Below are positions 1 through 8,325 of a stretch of 64,000 nt of DNA, piece after piece. The stretch is from assembly GCA_964387025.1 (NCBI GenBank), contig CAYLUZ010000004.1:248001-312000 (forward strand). Direction: 5' to 3'. Source of the DNA: PNON01 sp964387025. Lineage in GTDB: Bacteria; Chloroflexota; Anaerolineae; Anaerolineales; Anaerolineaceae. How positions within the stretch are numbered: the stretch's first letter is position 1; every line of letters begins with the position of its first letter. The notes under the pieces are model-generated. The model ran no database searches. It was not told the DNA's origin and saw only the letters and a list, made by a program, of their open reading frames with translations. Both the position numbers and the translations under genes were made by a program.

Positions 1-269
1 CAGATGTAATCCTACCGAGGTTGGAAATTTCTCCGGAAGTCGTGATCGTCGATCCACCCCGAGCAGGAATTGGACGTAGCACCATTGATGCTCTCATAAA
101 ACTTAAACCCAATAGAATTATCTATGTTTCCTGTGACCCGGCAACATTGGCAAGGGATGCTTCACGATTGGTGAAGAGCGGTTATCGTTTTATCCAACTG
201 ACTCCATTTGATTTGTTTCCACAAACTTTTCATATTGAAACTATCGGTGTATTTGATCTCCAAAACTAA
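1..269 (+). CDS. TrmA/RlmD-family RNA uracil-C5 methyltransferase, C-terminal fragment
   Basis: This is the 3' end of a gene cut by the window edge; the frame is open to the first bases, so no start is visible. The 88 or so residues seen hold the C-terminal SAM-dependent methyltransferase core. A DPPRAG motif is followed by SCDPATLARD, which carries the catalytic cysteine of the RNA m5U methyltransferase family, and HIET near the end matches the general-base glutamate region. Family members methylate uridine in 23S rRNA or tRNA in the cytoplasm. The RNA substrate cannot be decided without the N-terminal TRAM/Fe-S part. The TAA stop is at 267-269. Confidence 0.85.
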   Translation, partial: DVILPRLEISPEVVIVDPPRAGIGRSTIDALIKLKPNRIIYVSCDPATLARDASRLVKSGYRFIQLTPFDLFPQTFHIETIGVFDLQN

Positions 270-360
270 TTAAATTCTATCAATCCCTATCCCTTCTGGT
301 CTGATTGTTGCATCGAAGATTATATTCGATAACGGTCCAATTTTGGATTCAGGAGGTAGA

Positions 361-1296
361 ATGAAATCTAATCGTAAGATTTTACTATTGATAATCCTTG
401 GATTATTGGGGATTACGGTCGCCTGTAATTTACCTGCTTTTGCAACGCAAGAACCATTTGTTTTTCCGACGCCGGATATGACCATGACAGCATTATTTGC
501 GCCGACTTTGGTTCCACCTACCAATACAGCAGTACCTGCTACAGCAACACCAAATCCAACAGAGACTCCTCTGCCGACAGCTACTAATCCTCCACCCACA
601 GCAACCTCTACTAATACTGCAATACCTCCAACCGCAATTCCACCTTCTCACCGGACCAGTCCACGCATAGAAGCTCAATATGTGAAACATCCACCTGCCT
701 TGGATGGCGGTTGGGGAGATTGGATCGCCACCGAATACTCTGCAAATTACGTTGTTTGGGGGGATGAAAACTGGAAAAACTCTGACGATCTTTCTTCATC
801 CATTATGGTCGAATGGGATGAAGATTACCTGTATGTTGCCTGGAAAGTTTTTGATGATAAATATATACAAATCTCGACCGGAGATGAGATCTACTTGGGG
901 GATAGCGTGGAAGTCTTGCTTGATACATTTGTTCAGGCAGATTACTGGTACCAATACATCGATTGGGACGACTTCCAAATCGGAGTCTCACCGGGAAAAA
1001 CCACCTTAGGAAATAAAACTCAGGCTTATATCTGGTATCCTTCAAACAAAATTGGTTCAACGACCAAAGTAATTATTGGAACCAAAGCCATCGGAGATGG
1101 ATACCGGGTAACCATCGGGATTCCCTGGAAAACACTTGGTGTAACTCCTTATGTTGGTGCTCATTATGGATTTGCTGCTTCGGTCTCAGATGATGATTCC
1201 AAGCACGGAGGAGAACAACAGTCTATGGTATCCAGTTCTCCTTATAGAATACTAACCGATCCGACAACTTGGGGTGACCTGGTTCTTGTAAAGTAA
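361..1296 (+). CDS. Surface lipoprotein with Thr/Pro linker and CBM9-like domain
   Basis: I chose the ATG at 361 because CAGGAGG lies just upstream; an upstream in-frame start at 343 would lengthen the N terminus without a ribosome site. The protein (311 aa) starts with a lipoprotein signal peptide, lipobox ITVAC with Cys at residue 22. A Thr/Pro/Ala-rich linker (about residues 45-95) follows. The C-terminal 200 residues read like a family 9 carbohydrate-binding or DOMON-type sandwich: an ALDG start, WDEDYLYVAWKVFDD, and DSVEVLLD. By analogy it would sit on the outer face of the membrane and bind sugars or haem-like ligands. No catalytic residues are recognised. It is transcribed alone and ends at a strong hairpin. 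Confidence 0.75.
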   Translation: MKSNRKILLLIILGLLGITVACNLPAFATQEPFVFPTPDMTMTALFAPTLVPPTNTAVPATATPNPTETPLPTATNPPPTATSTNTAIPPTAIPPSHRTSPRIEAQYVKHPPALDGGWGDWIATEYSANYVVWGDENWKNSDDLSSSIMVEWDEDYLYVAWKVFDDKYIQISTGDEIYLGDSVEVLLDTFVQADYWYQYIDWDDFQIGVSPGKTTLGNKTQAYIWYPSNKIGSTTKVIIGTKAIGDGYRVTIGIPWKTLGVTPYVGAHYGFAASVSDDDSKHGGEQQSMVSSSPYRILTDPTTWGDLVLVK

Positions 1297-1319
1297 TATT
1301 TATCCATAATAAAATAGAA

Positions 1320-1352
1320 AAATCCTGGCTTATCCGAATTAAGCCAGGATTT
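1320..1352. terminator. Bidirectional intrinsic terminator
   Basis: A perfect 13-bp inverted repeat (1320-1332 with 1340-1352, loop of 7) sits between two convergent genes. It has A-rich sequence before it and T-rich sequence after it, so it can stop transcription from both sides. Confidence 0.85.
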
Positions 1353-1371
1353 ATTTATATTCGTGCTGTTA

Positions 1372-2202
1372 TTAAAATAATATTGTGGCAAGTTCAGAGC
1401 GATACAACCGCGCATCCGGGTCTTCATTACCCAAAAATTGAAGTAATGCTACAATGATAAGTCTAGCCTGGCCTTTTTGATATCGCTTATTTTTTCTTAG
1501 AATATCTAATAAACCATCCAAGGCGGCAGGAATATTTCCTCGCCTCGCAAGACGAATATTATTCCAAAATGCTGCTTCCAGTTCATCATCTCCAGTGATT
1601 TCAACATCATCAAGCAACTGATATGCTTCGATCAATGGTTTAAGGTTTTCTGCTGAGGTAAACTCATGGCTGGCTGGAAATATTCGTAACACATTATTCG
1701 CTTCCAGGCTTTTCCCCAAACCAACATAACTCATTAGCAACCCGAGCATCCCCTTTGAATTAGTCTCATCTGTAATAAGTACTTCTTTAAATACACCTTC
1801 GGCCGCCTTCCAATCATGTTCACGTAGAAGTTCCATACCCTTTTCTACTGATAGGTCTGCTGGGCTTGGGGCAAGGTTGTGAACGAATTCGCGTAATGTT
1901 GCTTCTGTTTGTATACCAGAAAACTCAGCAACAACCTGTCCTTTCAGGAATGCTTTGACAGTTGGAATCGTCCTGACACCATAACGGATCGATAAGTTCT
2001 TATTAAAATCCACATCGACTCTGCCCAAACGAATAGTTCCCCGACCATCAGAGGTTAATTTTTCCAACATGGGGCTCAGAATTTTGCATGGACGGCACCA
2101 TTCCGCCCAAAAATCCACGAGTACCGGTACATTTTTAGAGTATTCTAATACTTCAAATTCAAAGTTCGATTCATTGACTTCAATAACAAATTCTTGAGAC
2201 AT
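1372..2202 (-). CDS. Thioredoxin-domain protein with TPR-like C terminus (CnoX/YbbN-like)
   Basis: The 276-aa cytoplasmic protein has a thioredoxin fold at residues 1-110, with active site WCRPC (Cys36 and Cys39) and the cis-proline region RTIPTV near residue 80. The second half is helical and reads as two to three TPR-like repeats. This layout matches the YbbN/CnoX group of co-chaperone thioredoxins, which hold unfolding proteins and pass them to chaperones; unlike E. coli CnoX, a full CxxC is kept, so redox activity is likely. It is the last gene of the minus-strand run that starts with the amidase at 4705. The gap to the gene before it is 80 bases. Confidence 0.85.
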   Translation of the reverse strand: MSQEFVIEVNESNFEFEVLEYSKNVPVLVDFWAEWCRPCKILSPMLEKLTSDGRGTIRLGRVDVDFNKNLSIRYGVRTIPTVKAFLKGQVVAEFSGIQTEATLREFVHNLAPSPADLSVEKGMELLREHDWKAAEGVFKEVLITDETNSKGMLGLLMSYVGLGKSLEANNVLRIFPASHEFTSAENLKPLIEAYQLLDDVEITGDDELEAAFWNNIRLARRGNIPAALDGLLDILRKNKRYQKGQARLIIVALLQFLGNEDPDARLYRSELATILF

Positions 2203-2282
2203 TTATTAACCTTGAGACATCAAAATGATATTACTTCGTTCTGCCGATTATTAATGATCCTTCATAGGTTGCACCGGAATTA

Positions 2283-2705
2283 TTATTCGTCTTCCGGAGC
2301 TGTTCTTGAAGGTTGGATTACATCCATCACCTCACCATGGTAATTGATAACCACTTTAAATCCCAACATACCCATATATGCCCGACCTTCTTCTGGTATC
2401 CCGGTTTTTAACAATCCTTCCATCTGGTCGCCGATATGCTTCAATTGATTATTGATCAAGGCACGAGTAAAAATATCTTCCTGCCCAAGCATTTTTGCAG
2501 TCTGATCGGCGAGTAGATCCTCATTGCCTGTTATTTGATCCTGCATTATTTTTAATATCTGCCGGTCAACCTGTTCTGCCGGGATGTGCCGCAAGAAACC
2601 AGCATCATTCACCACATAGGAAAGCTCGTCACCTATGAGTGAAACACTTACCGGCTGATCATTTTCATCAAAAACTAACCCTTTAAAAAGTGGATCTGTT
2701 GTCAT
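2283..2705 (-). CDS. Conserved hypothetical protein
   Basis: A 140-aa soluble protein of unknown function. I set the start at the ATG at 2705; a TTG two codons earlier is possible. There is no signal peptide or membrane segment. The N-terminal 40 residues look beta-rich (LVFDENDQPVSVSLIGDELSYVV), the middle is helical, and the C-terminal part has GRAYMGMLGFKVVINYHGEV, which may be another small beta unit. It lies 30 bases after the L,D-transpeptidase gene in the same operon and before the thioredoxin-TPR gene, which hints at a role in envelope or protein quality control. That is inference only. Confidence 0.6.
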   Translation of the reverse strand: MTTDPLFKGLVFDENDQPVSVSLIGDELSYVVNDAGFLRHIPAEQVDRQILKIMQDQITGNEDLLADQTAKMLGQEDIFTRALINNQLKHIGDQMEGLLKTGIPEEGRAYMGMLGFKVVINYHGEVMDVIQPSRTAPEDE

Positions 2706-2735
2706 AATCAAATTATTTATCCAATACCTTTTCTA

Positions 2736-3905
2736 TTATTCATGTACGTTAACGAGAGTGCCAACGTCAGCCCAATTATACAACCAGGCTGCATCTTCTG
2801 TTCGCAAGTTTATACACCCATGACTCATGGGAGTACCGAAGTTGCTATGCCAGTAAGTGCCGTGCAGTCCATACCCATCATAGAAATACATTGTGTAAGG
2901 AACATCAGGCAGATAGTAACCAGGACCAGTCATATCCGTATAACGGTACTTCACATAGATGTGAAATTGTCCGGTTACTGTTGGATGCTGCCAGGTTCCA
3001 GTTGATACAATAAATGTATTCACTATGTTTTTACCTTCATAGGCAGAAACACTTTGTGAGCTTAAATCTACATCGATCCAACGTTCTTTTTTACTTACCT
3101 TTGGTAATTCACCAGGTTCATAAACATAATTTTCTTCAATGGCTACAGGGGTGGGCAGAGGAGTATCAGTGGGGTATGGCGTAGGTGAGGATGTGGGTGT
3201 GGCTGTTGGTGTCGGCGTATTTGTCGGAGTTGGTGTAGGTGTAAATGTTGCAGTGGGTGTTGGAGTATATGTTGGTTTGACATATACCCCGGCCGGTAAA
3301 GTGGAGGAAAGATCTTCTGCAGAAGCGCGTAAAAGTGGGGGAACAATGAATAAGCCAACCAATCCTATACAAAGGATGGAAAATAAAAGTATCCAGGGGA
3401 GAATAGAAATTCTTTGGTGGGTGAGATCTCTTTCAGGTATATTGGGGAACTGGATTCCGGTTGTAATCGAGGATGTTTCATCAAGTTGTGCGGTTATTAA
3501 CTGTTCCGCGAAAGCACCTTCTTGGATTTCTTCTGTTACTACCTGTTTTAATTCGGCATGTTTTTTTTGTTGTGGAATTTCATGGGTTTGCTGTGATTCG
3601 TTTTCACTTATTGACTGTTGAGATAATTGATCATGGTCAAATTGAGCCTGGCGTTTTAGTGCCCATTGCATCCCTGCCCTGGCGCGAGAACTGTTTGGAT
3701 TTAATTCCAGTGCTTTATGCAAATACTCGACAGCAGCCCGGGGTGATGCAGTCGCAGCCATAACCAGCCATGAATCTTCGAGATTTGGATCGAATTGAAT
3801 TGCCATCCTGGCATACCGGTGTGCTTCACCATAATTGCGTTGCGCAATTGCTTTTTTTGCACTCCTGATTGCTTCAATAGCTTGTTCAGTTTGGAATTCT
3901 GTCAT
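2736..3905 (-). CDS. L,D-transpeptidase with N-terminal TPR and Thr/Pro linker
   Basis: A 389-aa membrane-anchored protein. Residues 1-80 are TPR-like and predicted cytoplasmic. A single membrane span lies near 166-192. A (T-P)n repeat spans about 205-250, and the YkuD catalytic domain fills 270-387. The active site SHGCIN gives Cys364 as nucleophile, with the conserved histidine and glycines before it. Such enzymes make 3-3 peptidoglycan cross-links or attach proteins to the wall. The gene overlaps the amidase upstream by ATGA, so the two are translationally coupled. The TPR-TM-YkuD order is unusual and would let a cytoplasmic partner position the extracellular enzyme. Confidence 0.9.
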   Translation of the reverse strand: MTEFQTEQAIEAIRSAKKAIAQRNYGEAHRYARMAIQFDPNLEDSWLVMAATASPRAAVEYLHKALELNPNSSRARAGMQWALKRQAQFDHDQLSQQSISENESQQTHEIPQQKKHAELKQVVTEEIQEGAFAEQLITAQLDETSSITTGIQFPNIPERDLTHQRISILPWILLFSILCIGLVGLFIVPPLLRASAEDLSSTLPAGVYVKPTYTPTPTATFTPTPTPTNTPTPTATPTSSPTPYPTDTPLPTPVAIEENYVYEPGELPKVSKKERWIDVDLSSQSVSAYEGKNIVNTFIVSTGTWQHPTVTGQFHIYVKYRYTDMTGPGYYLPDVPYTMYFYDGYGLHGTYWHSNFGTPMSHGCINLRTEDAAWLYNWADVGTLVNVHE

Positions 3906-4705
3906 GGGGTGGAAGTGGGAACAACACTAATAGGTTGGTTTTTGATATAGCACATGATACCATCCACTATTCCCTGGGCAGGCTTTTCAGGGTTTTTTGT
4001 CAGAATTTCCTGGTCCAAGTTCAAGAATCCAGTCTCAATGACCACGGATGGAGTATTGCTGTTGATTTCATCGAATGAATGATAGGTGGACATATGATCT
4101 GTAATACTATTTACAAGCCTCAAACCAGTGGCTTTAGGATAACGATCAGAGATGCAGTCTGTTAAACGAGTTTCCTGTTCTGGCTGTGACCTGGCAAAAA
4201 GAGTTGGTGCTATTTTAAAACCTGTGGAGCCATTATCGATGTAACCACAGGTATCATTATGAATTGAAACAAGTACCAGACCACTGTATTGCTGCAATTT
4301 AGGATCAAATTCCTTCAACAAATCAACTGTAAAATCCTGTTCCATTAATTTTTGCCTGACAATTGTCGCAATGGTCAGGTTTACATCCCCTTCGGTTAGT
4401 CCATCAGCACAGGTAAAGCCATTATCTTTACCCCAATGGCCTGCAACAATACCGATATGGGGTGAAGGCGGCACAGTTGGAGCAAACCTATTTTTTAACG
4501 GGTTCTTTTGGTTGATGAGTGCTTGGGACATGCTTTTTGTTAATCGGTTGGAAAATAAACTGGATGGAGTCCAAATCGTGAAAAGGGTAGCTACAATGAT
4601 CGCAACACTAAGTACAGTACCTAAAGATTGCCAGAAATTAAACTTAGGCTCTCTTGCACCTTGAATTAAAGGTTTCCGAATTGGAATAAGTGGTTGCTCG
4701 AACAA
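3902..4705 (-). CDS. N-acetylmuramoyl-L-alanine amidase (Amidase_3), membrane-anchored
   Basis: A 267-aa protein with one membrane span near residues 27-47 and an extracellular zinc amidase domain at 82-255. The zinc ligands are visible as AGHWG (His90), TEGD (Glu105) and SIHND (His149), with the catalytic glutamate in VVIETGF (Glu224). The family cleaves the bond between MurNAc and L-alanine in peptidoglycan. It is the first gene of an operon with the L,D-transpeptidase (4-base overlap), an unknown gene and a thioredoxin-TPR gene. It is transcribed divergently from the flavin reductase gene. A TATAAT-like box for this strand is visible at 4780-4785, but its -35 is poor. Confidence 0.9.
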   Translation of the reverse strand: MFEQPLIPIRKPLIQGAREPKFNFWQSLGTVLSVAIIVATLFTIWTPSSLFSNRLTKSMSQALINQKNPLKNRFAPTVPPSPHIGIVAGHWGKDNGFTCADGLTEGDVNLTIATIVRQKLMEQDFTVDLLKEFDPKLQQYSGLVLVSIHNDTCGYIDNGSTGFKIAPTLFARSQPEQETRLTDCISDRYPKATGLRLVNSITDHMSTYHSFDEINSNTPSVVIETGFLNLDQEILTKNPEKPAQGIVDGIMCYIKNQPISVVPTSTP

Positions 4706-4812
4706 TGTTATTTCCTTAGTCGATAAATCATTTTATCAATATTGCGTTTTCCTGCAAGTAGATTGAGAACCTTTCCACTATTATAGACGATTCATGTGCC
4801 ATTTCGTTCCGC

Positions 4813-4841
4813 TTGACGCTGTGACTAGGGTAATGTATAAC
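4813..4841 (+). promoter_or_regulatory. Sigma-A type promoter for flavin reductase/AMMECR1 operon
   Basis: TTGACG at 4813-4818 and TATAAC at 4836-4841 are separated by 17 bases, close to the housekeeping consensus. A TG directly precedes the -10. The predicted start is about 20 bases before the ATG at 4868. Confidence 0.65.
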
Positions 4842-4867
4842 AGTATTATATTAAGAGAGTAGGAAAA

Positions 4868-5353
4868 ATGGTTATCGATGAAAAATCATTCAGACAAACG
4901 ATGCGGTTATGGACAACTGGTGTAACAGTAGTTACAACTACAGTTGATGGTATCCGCCATGGTATGACAGTAAGTTCATTTACATCTGTTTCAGCTGTGC
5001 CTCCAGTTGTATTAGTATCGATCAACAAGGGTGCCCGCACACATCAACTGATGAAGCAATCCGGTATATTTGCGGTTTCCATTCTTGAAAAATCTCAAAA
5101 GACCATTTCAGACAAATTCGCAGGTCTCATTCCGGAAGATGAAGATCGGTTTCATGGTATTGAAACTCATACAATGGTTACGGGTGCACCATTCATCTCA
5201 GGGGGAGTAGCTTTCCTTGATTGTAAGATCATTGATACAAATGAATTCGGAAATAATACGATATTTTTTGGCGAAGTCCTGAATTCAAAGTATCAAGAAG
5301 ATTTAAAGCCTTTGCTATACTCCAATCGCATGTATAAAACATTGCACAAATAA
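4868..5353 (+). CDS. Flavin reductase-like FMN-binding split-barrel protein
   Basis: A 161-aa cytoplasmic protein with the flavin reductase (HpaC-type) split barrel: an MRLWTTGVTVVTT start, GMTVSSFTSVSAVPP in the FMN-binding region, and a later FAVSIL strand. Members bind FMN/FAD and reduce it with NAD(P)H or act as flavin-dependent oxidoreductases. The usual length is 150-180 aa, so this one looks complete. Its TAA overlaps the ATG of the AMMECR1 gene by one base (TAATG), so the two are coupled. Its own substrate is unknown; no oxygenase partner is next to it. Confidence 0.85.
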   Translation: MVIDEKSFRQTMRLWTTGVTVVTTTVDGIRHGMTVSSFTSVSAVPPVVLVSINKGARTHQLMKQSGIFAVSILEKSQKTISDKFAGLIPEDEDRFHGIETHTMVTGAPFISGGVAFLDCKIIDTNEFGNNTIFFGEVLNSKYQEDLKPLLYSNRMYKTLHK

Positions 5354-5925
5354 TGCCAGCCAAACTACTTGATTTAGAAGAAAAAAAAATTCTGCTGACC
5401 ATTGCCAGGCAGGCTTTGGAAGAAGCTGTAAAAGGGCACCCGCTTGCCATCTTGAATCTGGACCAGATGTCTGAACCCCTTAAGGAAATAGGCGCGTCAT
5501 TTGTCACCCTCACAAAAAAAGGTGATCTACGGGGATGTATAGGAGCCTTGGAGGCCTATCAACCACTGGCGATCGATGTACAGGAGCATGCTGTTGCAGC
5601 AGGTTTGGAAGATTATCGCTTTCAACAAGTAAGACCAGATGAACTATCCAAAATCGACATCGAAATTTCCAGGTTAACTCCACCAATACCAGTGAACTAC
5701 AAAGATCCGGAAGATTTGTTGAGCATTCTTCGCCCGGGTGTCGATGGAGTGATCATTAAAGATGGCCGCCAAAGGGCTACTTTTTTACCGCAAGTTTGGG
5801 AGAAGATCCCCAGCGCAATATCCTTCTTAAATCAGTTGTGCCAAAAAATGGGAGCGATGCCTGATACCTGGCGCAGGAAGCACCTGGAAGTGTTCACTTA
5901 CCAGGTGGAAGATTTTCATGAATAA
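5353..5925 (+). CDS. AMMECR1-domain protein (AmmeMemoRadiSam protein A-like)
   Basis: The 190-aa protein is a single AMMECR1 domain, with the hallmark LRGCIG at residues 59-64 and DVEISRLTPP-like and DGVIIKDGRQRATFLPQVW segments. The biochemical role of the family is not settled. In many bacteria and archaea it is encoded beside a MEMO protein and a radical SAM enzyme. Neither is present in this window; here the coupled neighbour is a flavin reductase-like protein. The gene ends 10 codons before nothing else is encoded and directly at a strong terminator. Confidence 0.88.
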   Translation: MPAKLLDLEEKKILLTIARQALEEAVKGHPLAILNLDQMSEPLKEIGASFVTLTKKGDLRGCIGALEAYQPLAIDVQEHAVAAGLEDYRFQQVRPDELSKIDIEISRLTPPIPVNYKDPEDLLSILRPGVDGVIIKDGRQRATFLPQVWEKIPSAISFLNQLCQKMGAMPDTWRRKHLEVFTYQVEDFHE

Positions 5926-5960
5926 AAGAAGGGTTTCGAATAATTTCGAAACCCTTCTTT
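5925..5960. terminator. Strong bidirectional terminator
   Basis: A perfect 16-bp stem (5925-5940 with 5945-5960, four-base loop) starts at the end of the AMMECR1 gene and ends in TTCTTT. It serves the plus-strand operon and probably also the DUF4013 gene that converges from the other side. Confidence 0.9.
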
Positions 5961-5980
5961 ATTGGTAATTCACCTGGAAA

Positions 5981-6718
5981 CTATATGTGTTCTTCAGTTG
6001 AGGTAAGGTAGGCTTGCCCGTAGAAATGTCCATTGGCAAGACTCATCCATACTGTGGCGAGTGCCATCCCGTAAAGAGCTCCAACACCCAATGCGATTGC
6101 CCCGATTGAAGACAGAATTGACGCTGCAATTCCACCAATTAATCCAACAACGATTACTCCCAAGAATGCCAGGAGATAAGGGACCGGCTTTTTGAAAGCG
6201 GTCTTGAAGACTTCCTTGAAGTTCAAGGCAGAACCTATCGTTCCGTATTGTGCATAGCGACCGTAGAATGCAGGGGTAATAAAAGCGATCAATAAGCTGT
6301 ACAGTACTATGATTAAGGCTACACAACTGACCAGGATGATGACAATCACTCCTGCAGCTCCTGCTGCACCTACATTATCATTATCCGCACCCCAAATACC
6401 AATTCCTCCACCCAGTGCAGCGATGATTGCGATTACTATTCCAAGGACTGCCGCTGGAATGCTGTAGACAAGTCCAATCACCCACACCTTTAATCCATCC
6501 ATGAACTGCTTGCTGATGTCCATGTTTGGAACTGTGGGTGTTTGCTTATTGATCACTTTTCTCATAATATCGATCATAACTCCTGAAAAGACGGCTGCCA
6601 TAAAAAGCGAACCGAGAACAGGAATAAGTTGAGCAAAGCCCAACAAAGCCAGGATGGCTAATTTTTTTAACCAGTCTGCGTCCTCAAAAACAAATGAAAA
6701 TGGCTTTCCGAATTGCAT
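5981..6718 (-). CDS. DUF4013 integral membrane protein
   Basis: A 245-aa protein with about six hydrophobic helices and few charged residues. The KQFMDGLKVWVIGLVYSIP segment and the glycine/alanine-rich helix pairs fit the DUF4013 family of archaea and Chloroflexota. The function of this family is unknown. AAGGAGG sits at 6723-6729, eight bases before the ATG. It may be the last gene of the c-di-AMP receptor/lipoprotein run, but it also has its own promoter-like sequence at 6749-6776. Confidence 0.8.
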   Translation of the reverse strand: MQFGKPFSFVFEDADWLKKLAILALLGFAQLIPVLGSLFMAAVFSGVMIDIMRKVINKQTPTVPNMDISKQFMDGLKVWVIGLVYSIPAAVLGIVIAIIAALGGGIGIWGADNDNVGAAGAAGVIVIILVSCVALIIVLYSLLIAFITPAFYGRYAQYGTIGSALNFKEVFKTAFKKPVPYLLAFLGVIVVGLIGGIAASILSSIGAIALGVGALYGMALATVWMSLANGHFYGQAYLTSTEEHI

Positions 6719-6748
6719 ATATCCTCCTTAGATTATTTGTTATTGTTT

Positions 6749-6776
6749 ATATTAGCATAACTTTTCCTGATTACAA
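6749..6776 (-). promoter_or_regulatory. Candidate promoter of the DUF4013 gene
   Basis: Read on the minus strand: TTGTAA, 16 bases, then TAATAT with a TGC just before it (extended -10). It lies 30 bases upstream of the start codon, with a strong Shine-Dalgarno between. Confidence 0.5.
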
Positions 6777-6792
6777 GAAAGTGATCAGGATG

Positions 6793-8043
6793 TTATTGTC
6801 CCCATCGTAAATCATGCCCATCTGCTGTCAGGGCCTGAATTGGCCGATCATCCATATAAATAAGAATCACGGGTCCGTGGCCAGGATAACCCGTTTCACC
6901 TGGGCTTGGTAGTACCCCAATGGCAAGGGAAGCATCTGATGCCCATAATAGCTCCAGGAGATTCTGACTATCCTGCCGTAAACTAACCCTGTCTGCCGGA
7001 TTATTCAATGAAATCCGGGAAAGGGTGAGGGGGCTATTCTGTTGCATTTCAGTTTCATAACTTGTAAACCCGAAGTAAATATCAGTTCCATGCACAAATG
7101 GAAAATCTGCGTAATTGAATTTTCCATCAACTGCCTGCATCGGTATTAATTGAATTCCTGCCCCGTTTGAAGTATCGTATATCCACATATCTGATCCTGC
7201 TGCATATGCAGCACCTGTTGTTATTATTCTGGCTCCATCCGGTGACCAGACACTGGTGCAACACAAATCCCCTCCTGTGAATCGTAATAATGCACTATCC
7301 GAAAGGTTAATCAATCCTTTGCTTCCACCTTCATAGTACCCAATATTTATTAGGAGTTTTTTCCCGTCCGGAGACCAGGATGCCGGTCCATACACTTCCT
7401 CAACGATGATCAAGCCTCCCTCCATGGTCTTATACTTATTCTGCATTAATTGACGCAGATTTGATCCATCGGGGTTGGCCAGGTTTAATCCGTTGTATCC
7501 GTAGGAGATTTGACTGCCATCAGGTGACCAAAGTGGAGAACTGACTCGCTGAGTGATATACCAGATATCTTTTCCATCATTTGGTGGGCCCTCAACGAGG
7601 ATTCGGATGATTTTACCTTGACTGTCAGCGATGACTATTCGATTATTGGTAAGATAAGCTAATAACCCGTTGGATTTTGAAAAATCATAGTTTTCTATGC
7701 CATTTGCTTCGGCAGTTAATACTGAAATTCCACTGCCGTTCTTGTCCATCCTCCATATTTGATCTTTTCCATTGGTTCCTGGAGCTAAGAAGTAAATAGG
7801 ATATGGAAGTATGGATGGGACCTGAGATTCCAGAGTGGCAGTAGGTTCTTCTGGTTCAGGTAAACCAGGGGAAGTTGTTGCCTTTGGAATATTTCCCTGC
7901 ATCGATTGAATGGTTTCTTGGATCATGGTTGCCAATACAGCAGAGTTGTCCGGTGTTTGCACCGGAACGGGTGAGGAGTTACATCCTGCACCAACAACAA
8001 CGATGGTCAAGATGACAGCTATCGATCTAATTATTTTATTCAT
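6793..8043 (-). CDS. TolB-like beta-propeller lipoprotein
   Basis: I start at the ATG at 8043 because it begins a standard lipoprotein signal (MNKIIRS...VVGAGC, Cys at about residue 21). A TTG six codons earlier would overlap the stop of the gene before. The 416-aa protein then has a short Pro/Thr-rich linker and a six-bladed TolB/WD40-like propeller. The recurring blade signature is (S/L)WSPDG, seen at least three times (SPLWSPDG, ASWSPDG, SVWSPDG). Such propellers are usually protein- or ligand-binding. It is the third gene after the two PII-like genes and probably shares their transcript. Target unknown. Confidence 0.85.
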   Translation of the reverse strand: MNKIIRSIAVILTIVVVGAGCNSSPVPVQTPDNSAVLATMIQETIQSMQGNIPKATTSPGLPEPEEPTATLESQVPSILPYPIYFLAPGTNGKDQIWRMDKNGSGISVLTAEANGIENYDFSKSNGLLAYLTNNRIVIADSQGKIIRILVEGPPNDGKDIWYITQRVSSPLWSPDGSQISYGYNGLNLANPDGSNLRQLMQNKYKTMEGGLIIVEEVYGPASWSPDGKKLLINIGYYEGGSKGLINLSDSALLRFTGGDLCCTSVWSPDGARIITTGAAYAAGSDMWIYDTSNGAGIQLIPMQAVDGKFNYADFPFVHGTDIYFGFTSYETEMQQNSPLTLSRISLNNPADRVSLRQDSQNLLELLWASDASLAIGVLPSPGETGYPGHGPVILIYMDDRPIQALTADGHDLRWGQ

Positions 8044-8057
8044 GATCTGGAGTAAGA

Positions 8058-8324
8058 TCAAAGTTGGATGTGTTTAGCCACATTCAATACAAAGATAGTT
8101 GCTCTCTTCTGATTCGGATCGGTCGTTATCGAACAAGTATCTCGTATAATCTGCAATGCCTGATCAACCTGATCATCATCCAATCCGATTAACAGGGTTG
8201 ATGATCCCCTCCGTAAGAATCCTCCAGTTGATGCTATTTGTGTCACTCGAAATTTCATCGAAGTCAGGGCTTTCGAAACCGGGTCTGCGTCTTGATCCTG
8301 TATAATTGAAATTATCATTTTCAT
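8058..8324 (-). CDS. PII-like cyclic-di-AMP receptor family protein (DarA-like), copy 2
   Basis: I chose the ATG at 8324, which has GAGGAA seven bases upstream inside the end of the previous gene. The 88-aa protein matches the DUF970/DarA (PstA) fold: MKMIISIIQDQDA strand, then GGFLRRGSSTLLIGLDDDQVDQAL, the segment that forms the nucleotide pocket in the family. Characterised members form trimers that bind cyclic di-AMP. It is shorter than copy 1 because the insert between the last strands (the B-loop region) is compact. Tandem to copy 1 with a one-base gap, so the two are co-translated. Confidence 0.85.
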   Translation of the reverse strand: MKMIISIIQDQDADPVSKALTSMKFRVTQIASTGGFLRRGSSTLLIGLDDDQVDQALQIIRDTCSITTDPNQKRATIFVLNVAKHIQL

Positions 8325-8325
8325 G

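Noticed and set aside
3139..3621. 160-codon plus-strand frame opposite the L,D-transpeptidase gene
   Set aside because: It is the antisense shadow of the Thr/Pro repeat, giving Gly/Val runs that have no protein character; the minus-strand gene explains the region. The same applies to 270-599 and 12339-12536.
4780..4808. Minus-strand promoter for the amidase operon
   Set aside because: A TATAAT is present at 4780-4785, but no acceptable -35 lies at 16-18 bases; mentioned only in the amidase entry.
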